Assembly: GCA_001567275.1 (NCBI GenBank)
Contig: LNBX01000011.1
Location: forward strand, 1-64,000
Direction of reading: 5' to 3'
Source: Bacteroidetes bacterium OLB10
GTDB lineage: Bacteria > Bacteroidota > Bacteroidia > AKYH767-A > OLB10
Length of the DNA: 64,000 nucleotides
Shown: in pieces, positions 24,231 through 33,734 of the stretch
How positions within the stretch are numbered: the stretch's first letter is position 1
Layout: every line of letters begins with the position of its first letter
The notes under the pieces: generated by a model
Told to the model about the DNA's origin: nothing
Databases searched by the model: none
What the model saw: the letters and a program-made list of their open reading frames with translations, nothing else
Made by a program: the position numbers and the translations under genes

Positions 24231-24482
24231 TCAGGCCATAGCACCGAGTTTGCGCTCTACAAAATTGTAAAAGTCTTCAAAAGTGGAAATGGATTTGAAG
24301 TCCTCGGCAGTAGTTTTGAAACCAAAGTTTTCCTCAATTACTACTACCAGATCCACATAGTCCAGGCTATCCAACTCGAGCGTGTCCTTCAGTATTTTAT
24401 TGTCTTGAATGCTATCTTGCTCAACTTCAAATTCTTCAGATAAAAAGCGTTTGGTAATAGCAATTATTTCTTCTCTGCTCAT
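24231..24482 (-). CDS. Acyl carrier protein, first gene of the polyene operon
   Basis: 83 aa. The 4'-phosphopantetheine site is LELDSLDYVDLV with Ser39. An acidic helical protein of normal ACP length. As the promoter-proximal gene it heads a run of 12 genes with 1-11 nt overlaps or gaps down to 15551. It is distinct from the second ACP at 20584-20841, so the pathway uses two carriers. Confidence 0.93.
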   Translation of the reverse strand: MSREEIIAITKRFLSEEFEVEQDSIQDNKILKDTLELDSLDYVDLVVVIEENFGFKTTAEDFKSISTFEDFYNFVERKLGAMA

Positions 24483-24508
24483 TCTTTGATAATGGGGTTT
24501 TACAGTTG

Positions 24509-24538
24509 CAAATATAAATCTTACTTAGCAAAAGTCAA
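24509..24538 (-). promoter_or_regulatory. Promoter of the polyene operon
   Basis: On the minus strand, TTG (24536-24538), a 19-nt spacer and TATATTTG (24509-24516) match the Bacteroidota consensus. It lies 26 nt before the ACP start. Confidence 0.75.
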
Positions 24539-24650
24539 TATTTTACGTCTTGCTGACAACAGTAGTATGAAGCATATTTGAATAGTTATTAACAAGAGAA
24601 GATTTAATTTATTGAACTGCTACATTTGGCCTGCATTTTTCAAACAGGTT

Positions 24651-25559
24651 ATGATAAAAGAGTTAGCCAGAAAGCTTTTACCATCTACAGCACGGCAAAA
24701 AGTGTCGGCTTTGTATCACGAACAAAAACTTTTTAAAGCAGCACGTGTGTTGGCTCAGGCCAAAGGAATGTCTGAGGTTTTGGATGAAAAAACTTTCGAT
24801 ACTCTGATGGCAGCCTACCCTGTGGGTGAGCGCATGAGCTATGATAATGACAGTGTAAAGCACAGAGGAGATGAGCGTGCCAATGAAATGATGGAGGTGA
24901 TGAACCGTTATGGCAAAGGCGGTTTCAGTGATGTGCTTGAGTTAGGTTCCGGAGAAGGTATGGTATGCGCAGCACTGCAACAAAATGGATTTAAAGCTAC
25001 GGCTATTGAATACAGAGAAGATGATTTTGACTCCCGTGCCAAAACAGCAGGCGTGTCGTTGCTGAAAATGGATGCCGCTAACCTGACTTTCGAAGATGAA
25101 TCTTTCGACTTTGTATTTTCATATAACTGCTACGAGCATTTTCCGTCTCCTGAAAAGGTTTTTCAGGAATCGCTGCGGGTGTTACGCAAAGGCGGACTGA
25201 TGTCTGTTCGTTTTGCACCCTTGTATCATTCGCCATTTGGTGCACATGCCTACAACATCATCGGAATTCCTTACTGCCAGTTTTTGTTTGACAAAATGTT
25301 TCTCAATAAATGGATTGCAGAAAACAGCGCTGAGAAGTTGGTCATTGATGATACGCTCAACCGCTGGCACATCAACCAGTTCAGAGAATTATTTAAAAAG
25401 CAGTTCAGCGACAAAGCAGTTGTTCATTCGTATGAAGAATTCAGATTGCCACATTTTGCTGACCTGATTATTCAACATCCACTTTGTTTTAAAAATAAAA
25501 TTACCTCTGTGGATGACCTTGTAGTGAGTGAAATTCATGCAGTGATTGAGAAAAAGTAA
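24651..25559 (+). CDS. Class I SAM-dependent methyltransferase
   Basis: 302 aa from ATG 24651 (MIKELARKLLP). A TTG 39 nt upstream is possible but unlikely. The SAM-binding motif I is VLELGSGEGMVCAAL, followed by the acidic end of strand 2 (ATAIEYRED), and the motif around FDFVFSYNCYEHFPSP is of the Methyltransf_11 type. The substrate is unknown. It is divergent from the polyene operon and shares its upstream region, so tailoring of the polyene is possible but unsupported beyond position. Confidence 0.88.
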   Translation: MIKELARKLLPSTARQKVSALYHEQKLFKAARVLAQAKGMSEVLDEKTFDTLMAAYPVGERMSYDNDSVKHRGDERANEMMEVMNRYGKGGFSDVLELGSGEGMVCAALQQNGFKATAIEYREDDFDSRAKTAGVSLLKMDAANLTFEDESFDFVFSYNCYEHFPSPEKVFQESLRVLRKGGLMSVRFAPLYHSPFGAHAYNIIGIPYCQFLFDKMFLNKWIAENSAEKLVIDDTLNRWHINQFRELFKKQFSDKAVVHSYEEFRLPHFADLIIQHPLCFKNKITSVDDLVVSEIHAVIEKK

Positions 25560-25620
25560 ATTCACTCATTAAAAAATTTTGCAGATTTTCCCTCTGACCG
25601 AGTAATTGAAATTTTTCTTC

Positions 25621-26028
25621 TCAGTATTTTTTTGTCCTGTTAAACGACAACCATTTTCCATCAGCAGAAAATAGTTTCAAAAAAAGAAATGCTCCGGCCA
25701 TTGCTCCCAACGAGTTGGCAAGAAAATCAAACCAACTGCCACTGCGATCGGTGTAACAGTAATTCTGCATCAGTTCCAGCAAACCTCCATAAATCATTCC
25801 TCCTGCAATAACAATAAAATTCTGCAAAACAATAGTTGGTTTGGTGGAAGACAGTGCCCAGGCCTTTTTGATGAGAATTGCCAGGATAAAAAATAAACTA
25901 AAATGAATCAGCTTATCTACAGATAACAAATCGGCCCAACTGTAATGAGGAAGGCTCTTACCGGGGATGGCACATAAAATAAAAATGAATAATGCCCAAA
26001 TCAGGGAGTGGGTCCATGCGCGCGACAT
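25621..26028 (-). CDS. VanZ family membrane protein
   Basis: 135 aa with about four hydrophobic segments and the VanZ pattern (LPHYSWADLLSVDKLIHFSLFF, GGLLELMQNYCYTDRSGSWFDFLANSLGAMAGA). The conserved Asp/Lys of DKLIHF and the Glu of the second half are present. The function of this family is uncertain; it is frequently next to gcvH in Bacteroidota, as here (5 nt downstream). Confidence 0.85.
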   Translation of the reverse strand: MSRAWTHSLIWALFIFILCAIPGKSLPHYSWADLLSVDKLIHFSLFFILAILIKKAWALSSTKPTIVLQNFIVIAGGMIYGGLLELMQNYCYTDRSGSWFDFLANSLGAMAGAFLFLKLFSADGKWLSFNRTKKY

Positions 26029-26033
26029 GATGC

Positions 26034-26414
26034 TTATGCACCAATCATCTGCTTATATGCATCAGCCGACATCAATTCATCCAGCTGGCTTTTATTGGTA
26101 ATTTTAATTTTTACCATCCATCCTTCACCATAAGGATCAGAGTTGACTGCATCGGGTTTGTCCTGAAGAGCACCGTTCACTTCAAGCACTTCACCATCAA
26201 CAGGCATAAACAAATCAGAAACTGTTTTCACAGCTTCAACGGTTCCATAAACAGCATCTTTGGCAACAGACTCACCAACAGTGTTGATGTCAACATATAC
26301 GATATCGCCTAATTCGCCCTGTGCAAAATCGGTAACACCAACAATACCGGTTTCACCCTCTACACGAATCCATTCATGCTCTTTTGTGTACTTCAGATTA
26401 TCAGGAAAATTCAT
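26034..26414 (-). CDS. gcvH: Glycine cleavage system H protein
   Basis: 126 aa, full length. The lipoylation site is K63 within [12 protein letters not shown], in the beta-hairpin expected for the lipoyl domain. [13 protein letters not shown] and [17 protein letters not shown] are standard. It shuttles the aminomethyl group between the P and T proteins of glycine cleavage. It is followed 5 nt later by vanZ, and a promoter lies upstream. Confidence 0.97.
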   Translation of the reverse strand: MNFPDNLKYTKEHEWIRVEGETGIVGVTDFAQGELGDIVYVDINTVGESVAKDAVYGTVEAVKTVSDLFMPVDGEVLEVNGALQDKPDAVNSDPYGEGWMVKIKITNKSQLDELMSADAYKQMIGA

Positions 26415-26433
26415 ACGTTTAAATTTTATTGGG

Positions 26434-26462
26434 CAAATATACTTTTATTTTTTATCGGCAAA
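26434..26462 (-). promoter_or_regulatory. Promoter of gcvH
   Basis: On the minus strand, TTTG (26459-26462), a 17-nt spacer and TATATTTG (26434-26441), 19 nt before the ATG. The spacer is slightly shorter than usual. Confidence 0.6.
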
Positions 26463-26489
26463 CATCCCTGTATTTTCACTTCAATAATC

Positions 26490-27515
26490 TCAGCCAATCA
26501 GGTTTACTTCGGGTTCAATAGTTACTCCGAATTTGTCCTGTACCGAGTGACTTATTTTAAGTGCAAGATTATACAATTGTTCACCTGTGGCTTTTCCATA
26601 ATTCACCAGTACCAATGCCTGTTTTGCATGGCATCCTGCATCTCCATCTCTGAAACCTTTCCATCCACACTGTTCAATCATCCATCCTGCAGCTACTTTA
26701 ATTTTTCCGTCAGCACCGGGATAATGCACAATGTCATGATGTTTTTCATGGATGACATCAAACTGCGATTTTTCTATTTCAGGATTCTTAAAGAAACTTC
26801 CTGCATTGCCGATTTCAGCAGGGTCGGGGAGTTTACTTCTTCGGATGGCAATCACTGCATCGCTGATGGCTTTTACACTTAACTCTGTAATCCCGTTTTT
26901 CTCGAGTTCAGACTGAATGGCTCCGTACGAAGTATTGAAAACAGGATTTTTCTTCAACTCGAACATGACAGAAGTGATGATATACTTCCCCTTAAGTTCG
27001 TTTTTAAAAACACTGTTGCGATAACCGAATTTACATTCTTCTTTTGTGAAAGTTTGCACAACCCCTGTGCTGATGTTTAATGCTTCAAGACTGTGAAAAG
27101 AATCTTTCAGCTCCACACCATAAGCTCCTATGTTCTGAATAGGTGCAGCACCAACACTACCGGGTATCAGTGAAAGATTTTCAATACCGCCAAGATTATG
27201 TTCAACTGCCCACAATACAAACTGATGCCATCGCTCACCACCACCTGCTTTTACAATCAGCGTTTTGTCATTCTCGCTGACAACTTCAATTCCTTTTATT
27301 TGGTTTAAAATAACCAAACCCGGAAAATCAGCCATCAGAAGAATATTGCTTCCTCCGCCAAGCACCAGCAAGGGTGTTTTTGAAATATCTGTCTGCAAAA
27401 GAATGTTGCGCAATGATTCAATGCTGTCTGCTTCTGCAAACTGCGATGTCTTTACATCAATACCAAATGTATTGTATGGTTTTAAGGAAACATTGCTCTT
27501 CTGCGACTGAGGCAT
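26490..27515 (-). CDS. murB: UDP-N-acetylmuramate dehydrogenase
   Basis: 341 aa, FAD-linked reductase of peptidoglycan precursor synthesis. Visible are the FAD-binding SLIPGSVGAAPIQNIGAYGVEL, the GYRNSVFK active-site Tyr/Arg region, GNAGSFFKNP with the catalytic Ser, and AGWMIEQCGWKG. It is the E. coli-like type I enzyme. The ATG overlaps the last base of the upstream giant-protein stop (TAATG), so it is expressed as the tail of the lpxK-pnp-giant protein run. Confidence 0.96.
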   Translation of the reverse strand: MPQSQKSNVSLKPYNTFGIDVKTSQFAEADSIESLRNILLQTDISKTPLLVLGGGSNILLMADFPGLVILNQIKGIEVVSENDKTLIVKAGGGERWHQFVLWAVEHNLGGIENLSLIPGSVGAAPIQNIGAYGVELKDSFHSLEALNISTGVVQTFTKEECKFGYRNSVFKNELKGKYIITSVMFELKKNPVFNTSYGAIQSELEKNGITELSVKAISDAVIAIRRSKLPDPAEIGNAGSFFKNPEIEKSQFDVIHEKHHDIVHYPGADGKIKVAAGWMIEQCGWKGFRDGDAGCHAKQALVLVNYGKATGEQLYNLALKISHSVQDKFGVTIEPEVNLIG

Positions 27516-30500
27516 TATTGAATGATAAATTTACCTACACCTATGATTTCATTATCTGAAAATACTCTCACATAATATAAACCCGGTTTCAGATGATGGT
27601 TGTCAATTCGATACAGTTGTTGGCCCTCTGATTTTGAAAGTTGAGTAACCGGCAATCCAATTTCGCGACCTGCCACATCATAGAATTTCAGAGAGGATGA
27701 AAGTGCTTTGTCGCTGCTGATTTTAATGTAAGCAAAATCAGTAAACGGATTAGGATATATTCTGATATCATCAACTGAAGACGAAAGTACATTGATGCCG
27801 GTAGATACGTCAATAAACACACTGTCGCACTGAATACAGTTATGCAAATCCTGAACACATAATTCGTAATAACCTGTAAGCATGTTGGTAGCTGTTGAAT
27901 CAAACACTGAGAGCGAAGTGTACAGATAATCATAAGGAGGTGTTCCTCCGGTAGCTGAAGCCGTAACAGCACCGTCATTGCAACTTGCACAGGATGCATT
28001 GGTTACATTAAACGTAATGGCAATAGGATCGGGATCACCAAGAGTATAGGTGGCCGATGAGGTACACAGGTTGGCATCAGTTACTGTCACTGTATATGTT
28101 CCTGCACAAAGGTTGATAACAGAATCAAAAGTAGTTCCTGTTGACCACAGATAGCTATAAGCCGGTGTTCCGCCTGAAGGTATGGCTCGTATAAATCCGT
28201 CACAGTCGCCTGTACAGGATACAGGCAGAATATTGTTACCGATTGTGATTGGGAACGGTTCAAAAATGAGAACTGAATCAGTAACTGAACAGTTGTTGGT
28301 ATCGGTTATCGTGAAAGATGTAAAACCATAACAAAGTCCTGTTGCTGCTGAATCTGTCTGAACAGGATTGGTACTCCACAAATAATAGAGCGTACCATTA
28401 CCTGATGCAAAAATGGTTGCTTGTCCATCACAAAGTCCGGCACAGGTTGCATCTATGGTTGTAGTACCGTAATTGATTGGCGCAGGGTCAGTGAATACAA
28501 ATGACTGACTGCCTGTACATCCTGATGAGTCGCTGACGTTTACGGAATAAGAGCCTGCACAAAGACCACTAAGGGATAATGAAGTGGTATCACCGGTTGA
28601 CCACATCCACTGGAATGGCGGATTACCAACAGGGTTAATGCCTGCTGTGCCGTCACACAATCCATGACAGGTTGGAGAACTTGAAGTGAAATTTAATATA
28701 ACCGGTTGCACAAGTATGTCGGTTGAACCTGTTGAAATACATCCCAGACTATCGGTAATAGTTACTGTATATGTGCCCGGGCATAAAGAATCCACACCTG
28801 CATTTGTTGCGCCTGTTGACCAGTTAAATGACAATCCTGATAATCCGGCAATGGTAGCAGTTGCTTCTCCTGTACAGGTGCCATTACATGCACTGTATTG
28901 TGTTGTGAATACAACAGGCAATGGTGCATCATCCAATACTGTTGCCGTATCAGTCACCAAACAGCCGATGTTGTCAGTTACCGTTACCAAATAAATTCCT
29001 GCACAAAGTGAATCAATGCTTTCAGTTGTATTGCCATTGTCCCATAAATAAGTAAACGGAGCAGCACCTGTGGAGCTAACAGTTGTTGTGCCATTGCATG
29101 CAACAGCACATCTTGAATTTATGGTTGTAAAAGTTAATTGGTTTTGCGGAGTTTCATCAATGGTAACTGTGTCAGTTACTGCGCATTGATTGAAGTCAGT
29201 TACAGTAACAACATAGGTCCCTGCACACAGTGCTGAAGCTGTTTGAGTATTCTGCACCGGTGTGGTATTCCATGAATAAGTAAATGGTGCCTGACCATTG
29301 GACGTGACTGTGGCAGTTGCATCACACGAACCGAAACAGGTTGCTGCCGTTGTAGAAAATTGTAATGTAGCCTGAGCAGGGTTTACAATTTCAATGGAGT
29401 CGGTACTTGTGCATCCCATACTATCAGTTACAACAACAGTGTAAACACCTGCACATAATCCTGTAGCAGTATCTGCACTCTGAGGCGGAATGGTATTCCA
29501 TGAATAAGTAAATGGTGATGTTCCTGTTGAAACAGCTACTGCCTGACCATCGCAACTGTTATAACAAACAGGGTTGGTGGCGCTTAATGTCACCACATTG
29601 GCTGCGGGTTCAATTAAAGTAACAGAATCAGTTGCCATACATCCCAAGGAGTCTGATGCTACCAGTGTGTAAGTTCCTGCACAAAGATTAATGATCATCA
29701 TCGTAGTCATTGTTGAATCGTTATTCCACAGATAGGAAACGGCTCCCTGTGCATTTGAAACAGTTGCTGTTACAGAGCCATCACAAACACCATGACAAGT
29801 GAGGTTTGTTACACTTAATGTAAAGAATAATGAATCAGGCTGAGTTACGTTGACTGAGTCAGTCACACTACAGCCCAGGCTGTCGGTAACAGTAACTTCA
29901 TATATGCCTGCACAAAGTGACGATGCTGTTTCACCGGTTTGTACAGGAGAGGTATTCCATGAATAGGTAAATGGAGCAACACCGCTTGATGCAACCGTTG
30001 CTGTGGCATTACATGCATTGAAGCAGGTTGCAGCTGTAGTGGTAAATTGCAGAGTTGCCTGTGCAGGATTTACGATTTCTACAGAGTCAGTACTTGTGCA
30101 ACCGAGGCTATCTGTTACAACAACAGTGTAAACACCTGAACATAATCCTGTGGCTGTATCTGTATTTTGAGGTGGAATGGTATTCCATGAATAAGTAAAT
30201 GGTGATGTTCCTGTTGAAACAGCTACTGCACTTCCGTTGCAACCGTTATAGCAGGAGGGAGCAGAAGCAGTAATGGTTACTACATTGGCAACAGGGTCAA
30301 CTATTGTTACAGAATCAATGGCAATACATCCTGCTGAATCTGTAATCTGCACGGTATAGGTTCCGGCACACAATCCCGTAGCCGTTTGTGTATTCTGTAC
30401 AGGTATGGTATTCCAGACATAGGTAACAGCTCCCTGACCGTTATTTGATGCAGTAGCAGTACCGTTACAGGATCCTTCGCAGGACGGGTTTGTAGTTGTA

Positions 30501-31834
30501 AATGTTATAACTAATGAATCAGGTTGGGTTACAGTTACTGAATCTGTTATACTGCAACCGGTATTGTCGGTAATAATTACTGAATAAGTTCCTGCACAAA
30601 GGCCTGTAGCTGTATCGCCTGTCTGCACCGGAGTGGTTGACCATTGATAAGTAAAAGGTGCCAATCCTGATGCACTTACTATTGCTGAACCATTGCACTG
30701 GTTATAACATGAAACAGGAATGGACGACATGGTGCTTGTTGTAAGACATGTGGTATGGTAGCGGGTGATATATGGGATTGCATTGCTTCCTGCCATTGAG
30801 AATGCGCCACCTGCATACATTTCATTTTTGTAGTTCATCAAAGCATCTACCTGATTATTGGCTCCGCCACTCAAATCAGACCAGGTAGTACCATCAAAAG
30901 CGGTAATGTTAAAAACGGGTGCACCATCTGCCGCTGAAAAATTACCTCCCACATAAAGTACATCAAATAAATATCCCAATGATTTTACTTTAGCCTGTCC
31001 GCCTGTAATTCCTCCCGGAATAGCTGTCCACGAAGTTCCATCCCAAATGGCAACACTGTTGGATGCAACACTACTGGCTTGAGTAAATGTTCCACCGCAA
31101 TACAATTCACCATTGATTTCTTTGAACGCTGAAACGCGTGACGAAAGACCTGTTACACCACCAAGCAGATTTGACCATGAAGTTCCATCCCAGCGTGCAA
31201 TTCCAGAGGCAGACATTCCACCTGCAGAACTGAACTGACCTCCTGCAATTAAATCACCATTGTAAAATGTGAGCACTTCAACATAGTTGGAACCTGAACC
31301 AATACCTGCTCCTAAAGCACTCCAAGTGCTGCCATTCCATTTGGCAATACGTTCGGCACTTACACCATCCACACTGGTAAAAAATCCACCTGCATAAATA
31401 TTTCCAACAGAATCGCCTGTGAGTGACAATACCTGATCGTTGCAACCTGTACCTAAAGGAAGCCAGTTGGAGCCATCCCATTTAGCAATATAATTGATGG
31501 GGTTAATTCCCGAAAAATTAAAATTACCTCCTGCATAAAGTGTATTGTTGATATGGTCAAAATAAAGTGCATAAACATCACTGTCGAAACCATCTCCCAA
31601 AGCTGTCCATGTACTGCCATCCCATTTGGCTATACGATAAGCCTGATTTCCTCCTGCATCGGTAAAACGTCCCCCCACATACAGTACATCATTCACTGTG
31701 TCTTTTGTAAAAGCGTAAGCATTGTCATTAACACCGGAACCTACCGGCAACCAAAACTGTGCATCAGCTGCAACCGACATGATCATAAATGCAGTTGCCA
31801 TCAACAAACTGTTGAATGTAATTTTCAATCTCAT
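27515..31834 (-). CDS. Giant T9SS-secreted protein with beta-propeller-like N-terminus and 13 SprB-type repeats
   Basis: 1439 aa. A signal peptide (MRLKITFNSLLMATAFMIMS, cleavage near AADAQF) leads into about seven repeats of the form VLYVGGRFTDAGG...IAKWDGSTW, suggesting a beta-propeller (about 25-345). Next come 13 units of about 70 residues with CxGxCNGxAxV...PFTYxWNT...GLCAGTYTVTVTDxxGC (about 365-1330), matching SprB repeats of Bacteroidota adhesins. The last 85 residues are a type A T9SS sorting domain (IYPNPFTDFAYIKIS...LKPGLYYVRVFSDNEIIGVGKFII). It is exported by the T9SS and probably anchored on the surface for adhesion or gliding. A strong AAGGAG precedes the start, unusual here. 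Confidence 0.93.
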   Translation of the reverse strand: MRLKITFNSLLMATAFMIMSVAADAQFWLPVGSGVNDNAYAFTKDTVNDVLYVGGRFTDAGGNQAYRIAKWDGSTWTALGDGFDSDVYALYFDHINNTLYAGGNFNFSGINPINYIAKWDGSNWLPLGTGCNDQVLSLTGDSVGNIYAGGFFTSVDGVSAERIAKWNGSTWSALGAGIGSGSNYVEVLTFYNGDLIAGGQFSSAGGMSASGIARWDGTSWSNLLGGVTGLSSRVSAFKEINGELYCGGTFTQASSVASNSVAIWDGTSWTAIPGGITGGQAKVKSLGYLFDVLYVGGNFSAADGAPVFNITAFDGTTWSDLSGGANNQVDALMNYKNEMYAGGAFSMAGSNAIPYITRYHTTCLTTSTMSSIPVSCYNQCNGSAIVSASGLAPFTYQWSTTPVQTGDTATGLCAGTYSVIITDNTGCSITDSVTVTQPDSLVITFTTTNPSCEGSCNGTATASNNGQGAVTYVWNTIPVQNTQTATGLCAGTYTVQITDSAGCIAIDSVTIVDPVANVVTITASAPSCYNGCNGSAVAVSTGTSPFTYSWNTIPPQNTDTATGLCSGVYTVVVTDSLGCTSTDSVEIVNPAQATLQFTTTAATCFNACNATATVASSGVAPFTYSWNTSPVQTGETASSLCAGIYEVTVTDSLGCSVTDSVNVTQPDSLFFTLSVTNLTCHGVCDGSVTATVSNAQGAVSYLWNNDSTMTTMMIINLCAGTYTLVASDSLGCMATDSVTLIEPAANVVTLSATNPVCYNSCDGQAVAVSTGTSPFTYSWNTIPPQSADTATGLCAGVYTVVVTDSMGCTSTDSIEIVNPAQATLQFSTTAATCFGSCDATATVTSNGQAPFTYSWNTTPVQNTQTASALCAGTYVVTVTDFNQCAVTDTVTIDETPQNQLTFTTINSRCAVACNGTTTVSSTGAAPFTYLWDNGNTTESIDSLCAGIYLVTVTDNIGCLVTDTATVLDDAPLPVVFTTQYSACNGTCTGEATATIAGLSGLSFNWSTGATNAGVDSLCPGTYTVTITDSLGCISTGSTDILVQPVILNFTSSSPTCHGLCDGTAGINPVGNPPFQWMWSTGDTTSLSLSGLCAGSYSVNVSDSSGCTGSQSFVFTDPAPINYGTTTIDATCAGLCDGQATIFASGNGTLYYLWSTNPVQTDSAATGLCYGFTSFTITDTNNCSVTDSVLIFEPFPITIGNNILPVSCTGDCDGFIRAIPSGGTPAYSYLWSTGTTFDSVINLCAGTYTVTVTDANLCTSSATYTLGDPDPIAITFNVTNASCASCNDGAVTASATGGTPPYDYLYTSLSVFDSTATNMLTGYYELCVQDLHNCIQCDSVFIDVSTGINVLSSSVDDIRIYPNPFTDFAYIKISSDKALSSSLKFYDVAGREIGLPVTQLSKSEGQQLYRIDNHHLKPGLYYVRVFSDNEIIGVGKFIIQ
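27815..30735 (-). repeat. Tandem SprB-type repeat block with a three-unit higher-order duplication
   Basis: Thirteen units of about 210-230 nt. Units 3 and 4 closely match units 6 and 7. A stretch of about 55 nt is identical beginning at 29487 and 30174, an offset of 687 nt or three units, which indicates recent block duplication or gene conversion. Confidence 0.8.
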
Positions 31835-31847
31835 CTCTAACTCCTTT

Positions 31848-32657
31848 TTATTCTTTAATTAATTCCTTTATAATAACTGTCATCTTTTGTTCTGCGGCAT
31901 TAGCTACTTTAAGTACTTCTTCATGAGTTATTACTTCAGGGTGATCACTTCCTCCAAGGTCAGTGATGATAGAAATGGCAAATACAGGCAATCCCATGTG
32001 GCGGGCTGCAATGTTTTCAGGTACTGTTGACATTCCTACACAATCGGCACCAATGTATTTGATGTATTTGTATTCTGCACGCGTTTCGAAGGTAGGACCC
32101 GTAACGGCAGCATATACTCCGGTGTGACATACAAAGCCATGTGCTGTTGCAATTTTTTTAGCTTTTTCAATAAGTGTTTTGTCATAAGGTTCACCCATAT
32201 CAGGAAAACGTGGACCTAATTCATCCTCATTTTTTCCGATAAGCGGATTGGTGCCCATCAGATTGATGTGGTCATCAAGAATCATCAGATCACCCACTTT
32301 GTAAGCCGGATTCACACCACCGCTTGCATTGGAAAGTATAAGCGTTTTAATACCGAGGAATTTCATAACTCTGACAGGAAGAATAACTTCCTGCATGGAA
32401 TATCCTTCGTAGTAATGAAATCGTCCCTGCATGGCAACTACATTCACTCCATTCAGTTTGCCGAAAATCAGTTTGCTGCCATGGCCTTTTACTGTTGAAA
32501 CAGGAAATCCCGGAATATCAGCATAGTTTAATTCTTTGGTTACTTCAATTTCTTTTACAAGGCCACCTAAACCTGAACCTAATATGATTCCAACTTCAGG
32601 ATTGAACGAAACGGTTTTTTTAATGTGTTCAGCAATGGTCTTAACTTTTTCCAACAT
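31848..32657 (-). CDS. Purine nucleoside phosphorylase (trimeric, PNP/MTAP family)
   Basis: 269 aa. The phosphate-binding GIILGSGLGGL, GRFHYYEGYS, LSNASGGVN and the purine-site TGPTFETRAEY...GADCVGMSTVPE are all present. It cleaves purine (2'-deoxy)nucleosides with phosphate in purine salvage. The start overlaps the end of lpxK by 17 nt, and the giant protein gene follows after 13 nt. Confidence 0.95.
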   Translation of the reverse strand: MLEKVKTIAEHIKKTVSFNPEVGIILGSGLGGLVKEIEVTKELNYADIPGFPVSTVKGHGSKLIFGKLNGVNVVAMQGRFHYYEGYSMQEVILPVRVMKFLGIKTLILSNASGGVNPAYKVGDLMILDDHINLMGTNPLIGKNEDELGPRFPDMGEPYDKTLIEKAKKIATAHGFVCHTGVYAAVTGPTFETRAEYKYIKYIGADCVGMSTVPENIAARHMGLPVFAISIITDLGGSDHPEVITHEEVLKVANAAEQKMTVIIKELIKE

Positions 32658-33684
32658 ATTTCTTTAACAATAAATTAAATTCTTCTTTGTCTTCAATTAT
32701 ATTCACAGCAACCGGCAGACAGTAAAAAGGTAAAGTTTTTATATGTGGTTCAAACTTTTCATTTTTCAGTTTCACTGCGTCTTTCTCGGTAACTACAATT
32801 ATCTTTTTTTCAGAGGCGAAGGTATTGAATTTGCTTCTTATAACTGAAAAATCTTTTTCACAATACGAATGATGATCACCAAATTCAAGAGAGAGAAAAT
32901 TCTTACTCTGTGATGAGAGAAAATTCTGAAGTTTTTTTGCTGATGCAATTCCTGTTATCAACAGAATTTCATAATCTTTCAGAGACGAAATTTCAATTTT
33001 GTGATGATCTTCGAGAGAAATCAGAGGCTGATACTCAAGCGTTGAGAAAAACACATGCTTCTTTAAACTGATTTTTATCAGTATTTTTTTCTTCTCTTCT
33101 GAAGTCAGATGCGCAGGGCATTTGGTAACAATGATGATATCTGCTCGATTGGCACCTGAACGAAACTCGCGCAGGTTTCCTGCAGGCAGAACAAAATCGT
33201 CAGTAAATAAATCATCATATTGTGTGAGCAAAACAGATAAACCCGGCTTCACACTGCGGTGCTGAAATGCATCGTCCAATAAAATAACTTCTGTATCAGG
33301 ATATTTTTTTAAAGCATACTCAATTCCTTCTTTTCTTTTTTCGGCAACGATAAAATGTGAATTAGGAAACTTGCGTTTCATCTGCAAAGGTTCATCACCA
33401 ACGTATTCGGCATTTGCGCTGTTGCTTACTTCAATAACACCTTCAGACTTGCGGCCATAGCCTCTTGAAACCACCACCGTTTTTTTGTCCTTTAATAAAT
33501 GCAGCAGCATTTCGGTATGCGGAGTTTTGCCTGTGCCACCCGTATTCAGGTTGCCAATGCTGATGACAGGAACAGGGTAGGAGGCAGATTTAAGAATACC
33601 GCTGTCAAATATAAAATTGCGTATTGCTATTACACAGCCATAAAGCCATGAAAAAGGTAACAACAGCAGCCGCAGATTTTTCAT
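32641..33684 (-). CDS. lpxK: Tetraacyldisaccharide 4'-kinase
   Basis: 347 aa. An N-terminal membrane-associated helix (LLLLPFSWLYGCVIAIRNFIFD) is followed by the P-loop GNLNTGGTGKTP (44-55). VVSRGYGRKS, GDEPLQM and LLDDAFQHR (catalytic Asp region) are LpxK hallmarks. It phosphorylates lipid A disaccharide at the 4' position at the inner membrane. A TACATTTG -7-like element sits at 33689-33696, only 4 nt before the ATG, so the transcript might have almost no leader. Confidence 0.95.
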   Translation of the reverse strand: MKNLRLLLLPFSWLYGCVIAIRNFIFDSGILKSASYPVPVISIGNLNTGGTGKTPHTEMLLHLLKDKKTVVVSRGYGRKSEGVIEVSNSANAEYVGDEPLQMKRKFPNSHFIVAEKRKEGIEYALKKYPDTEVILLDDAFQHRSVKPGLSVLLTQYDDLFTDDFVLPAGNLREFRSGANRADIIIVTKCPAHLTSEEKKKILIKISLKKHVFFSTLEYQPLISLEDHHKIEISSLKDYEILLITGIASAKKLQNFLSSQSKNFLSLEFGDHHSYCEKDFSVIRSKFNTFASEKKIIVVTEKDAVKLKNEKFEPHIKTLPFYCLPVAVNIIEDKEEFNLLLKKYVGKS

Positions 33685-33734
33685 CTCGCAAATGTAACTT
33701 TAATGTATGTGAAACATACTTAACGGTATTTTAA

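Noticed and set aside
27815-30735. Regular repeats taken as a CRISPR array or microsatellite
   Set aside because: The unit is about 220 nt, in frame and encodes SprB-type protein repeats with conserved Cys.
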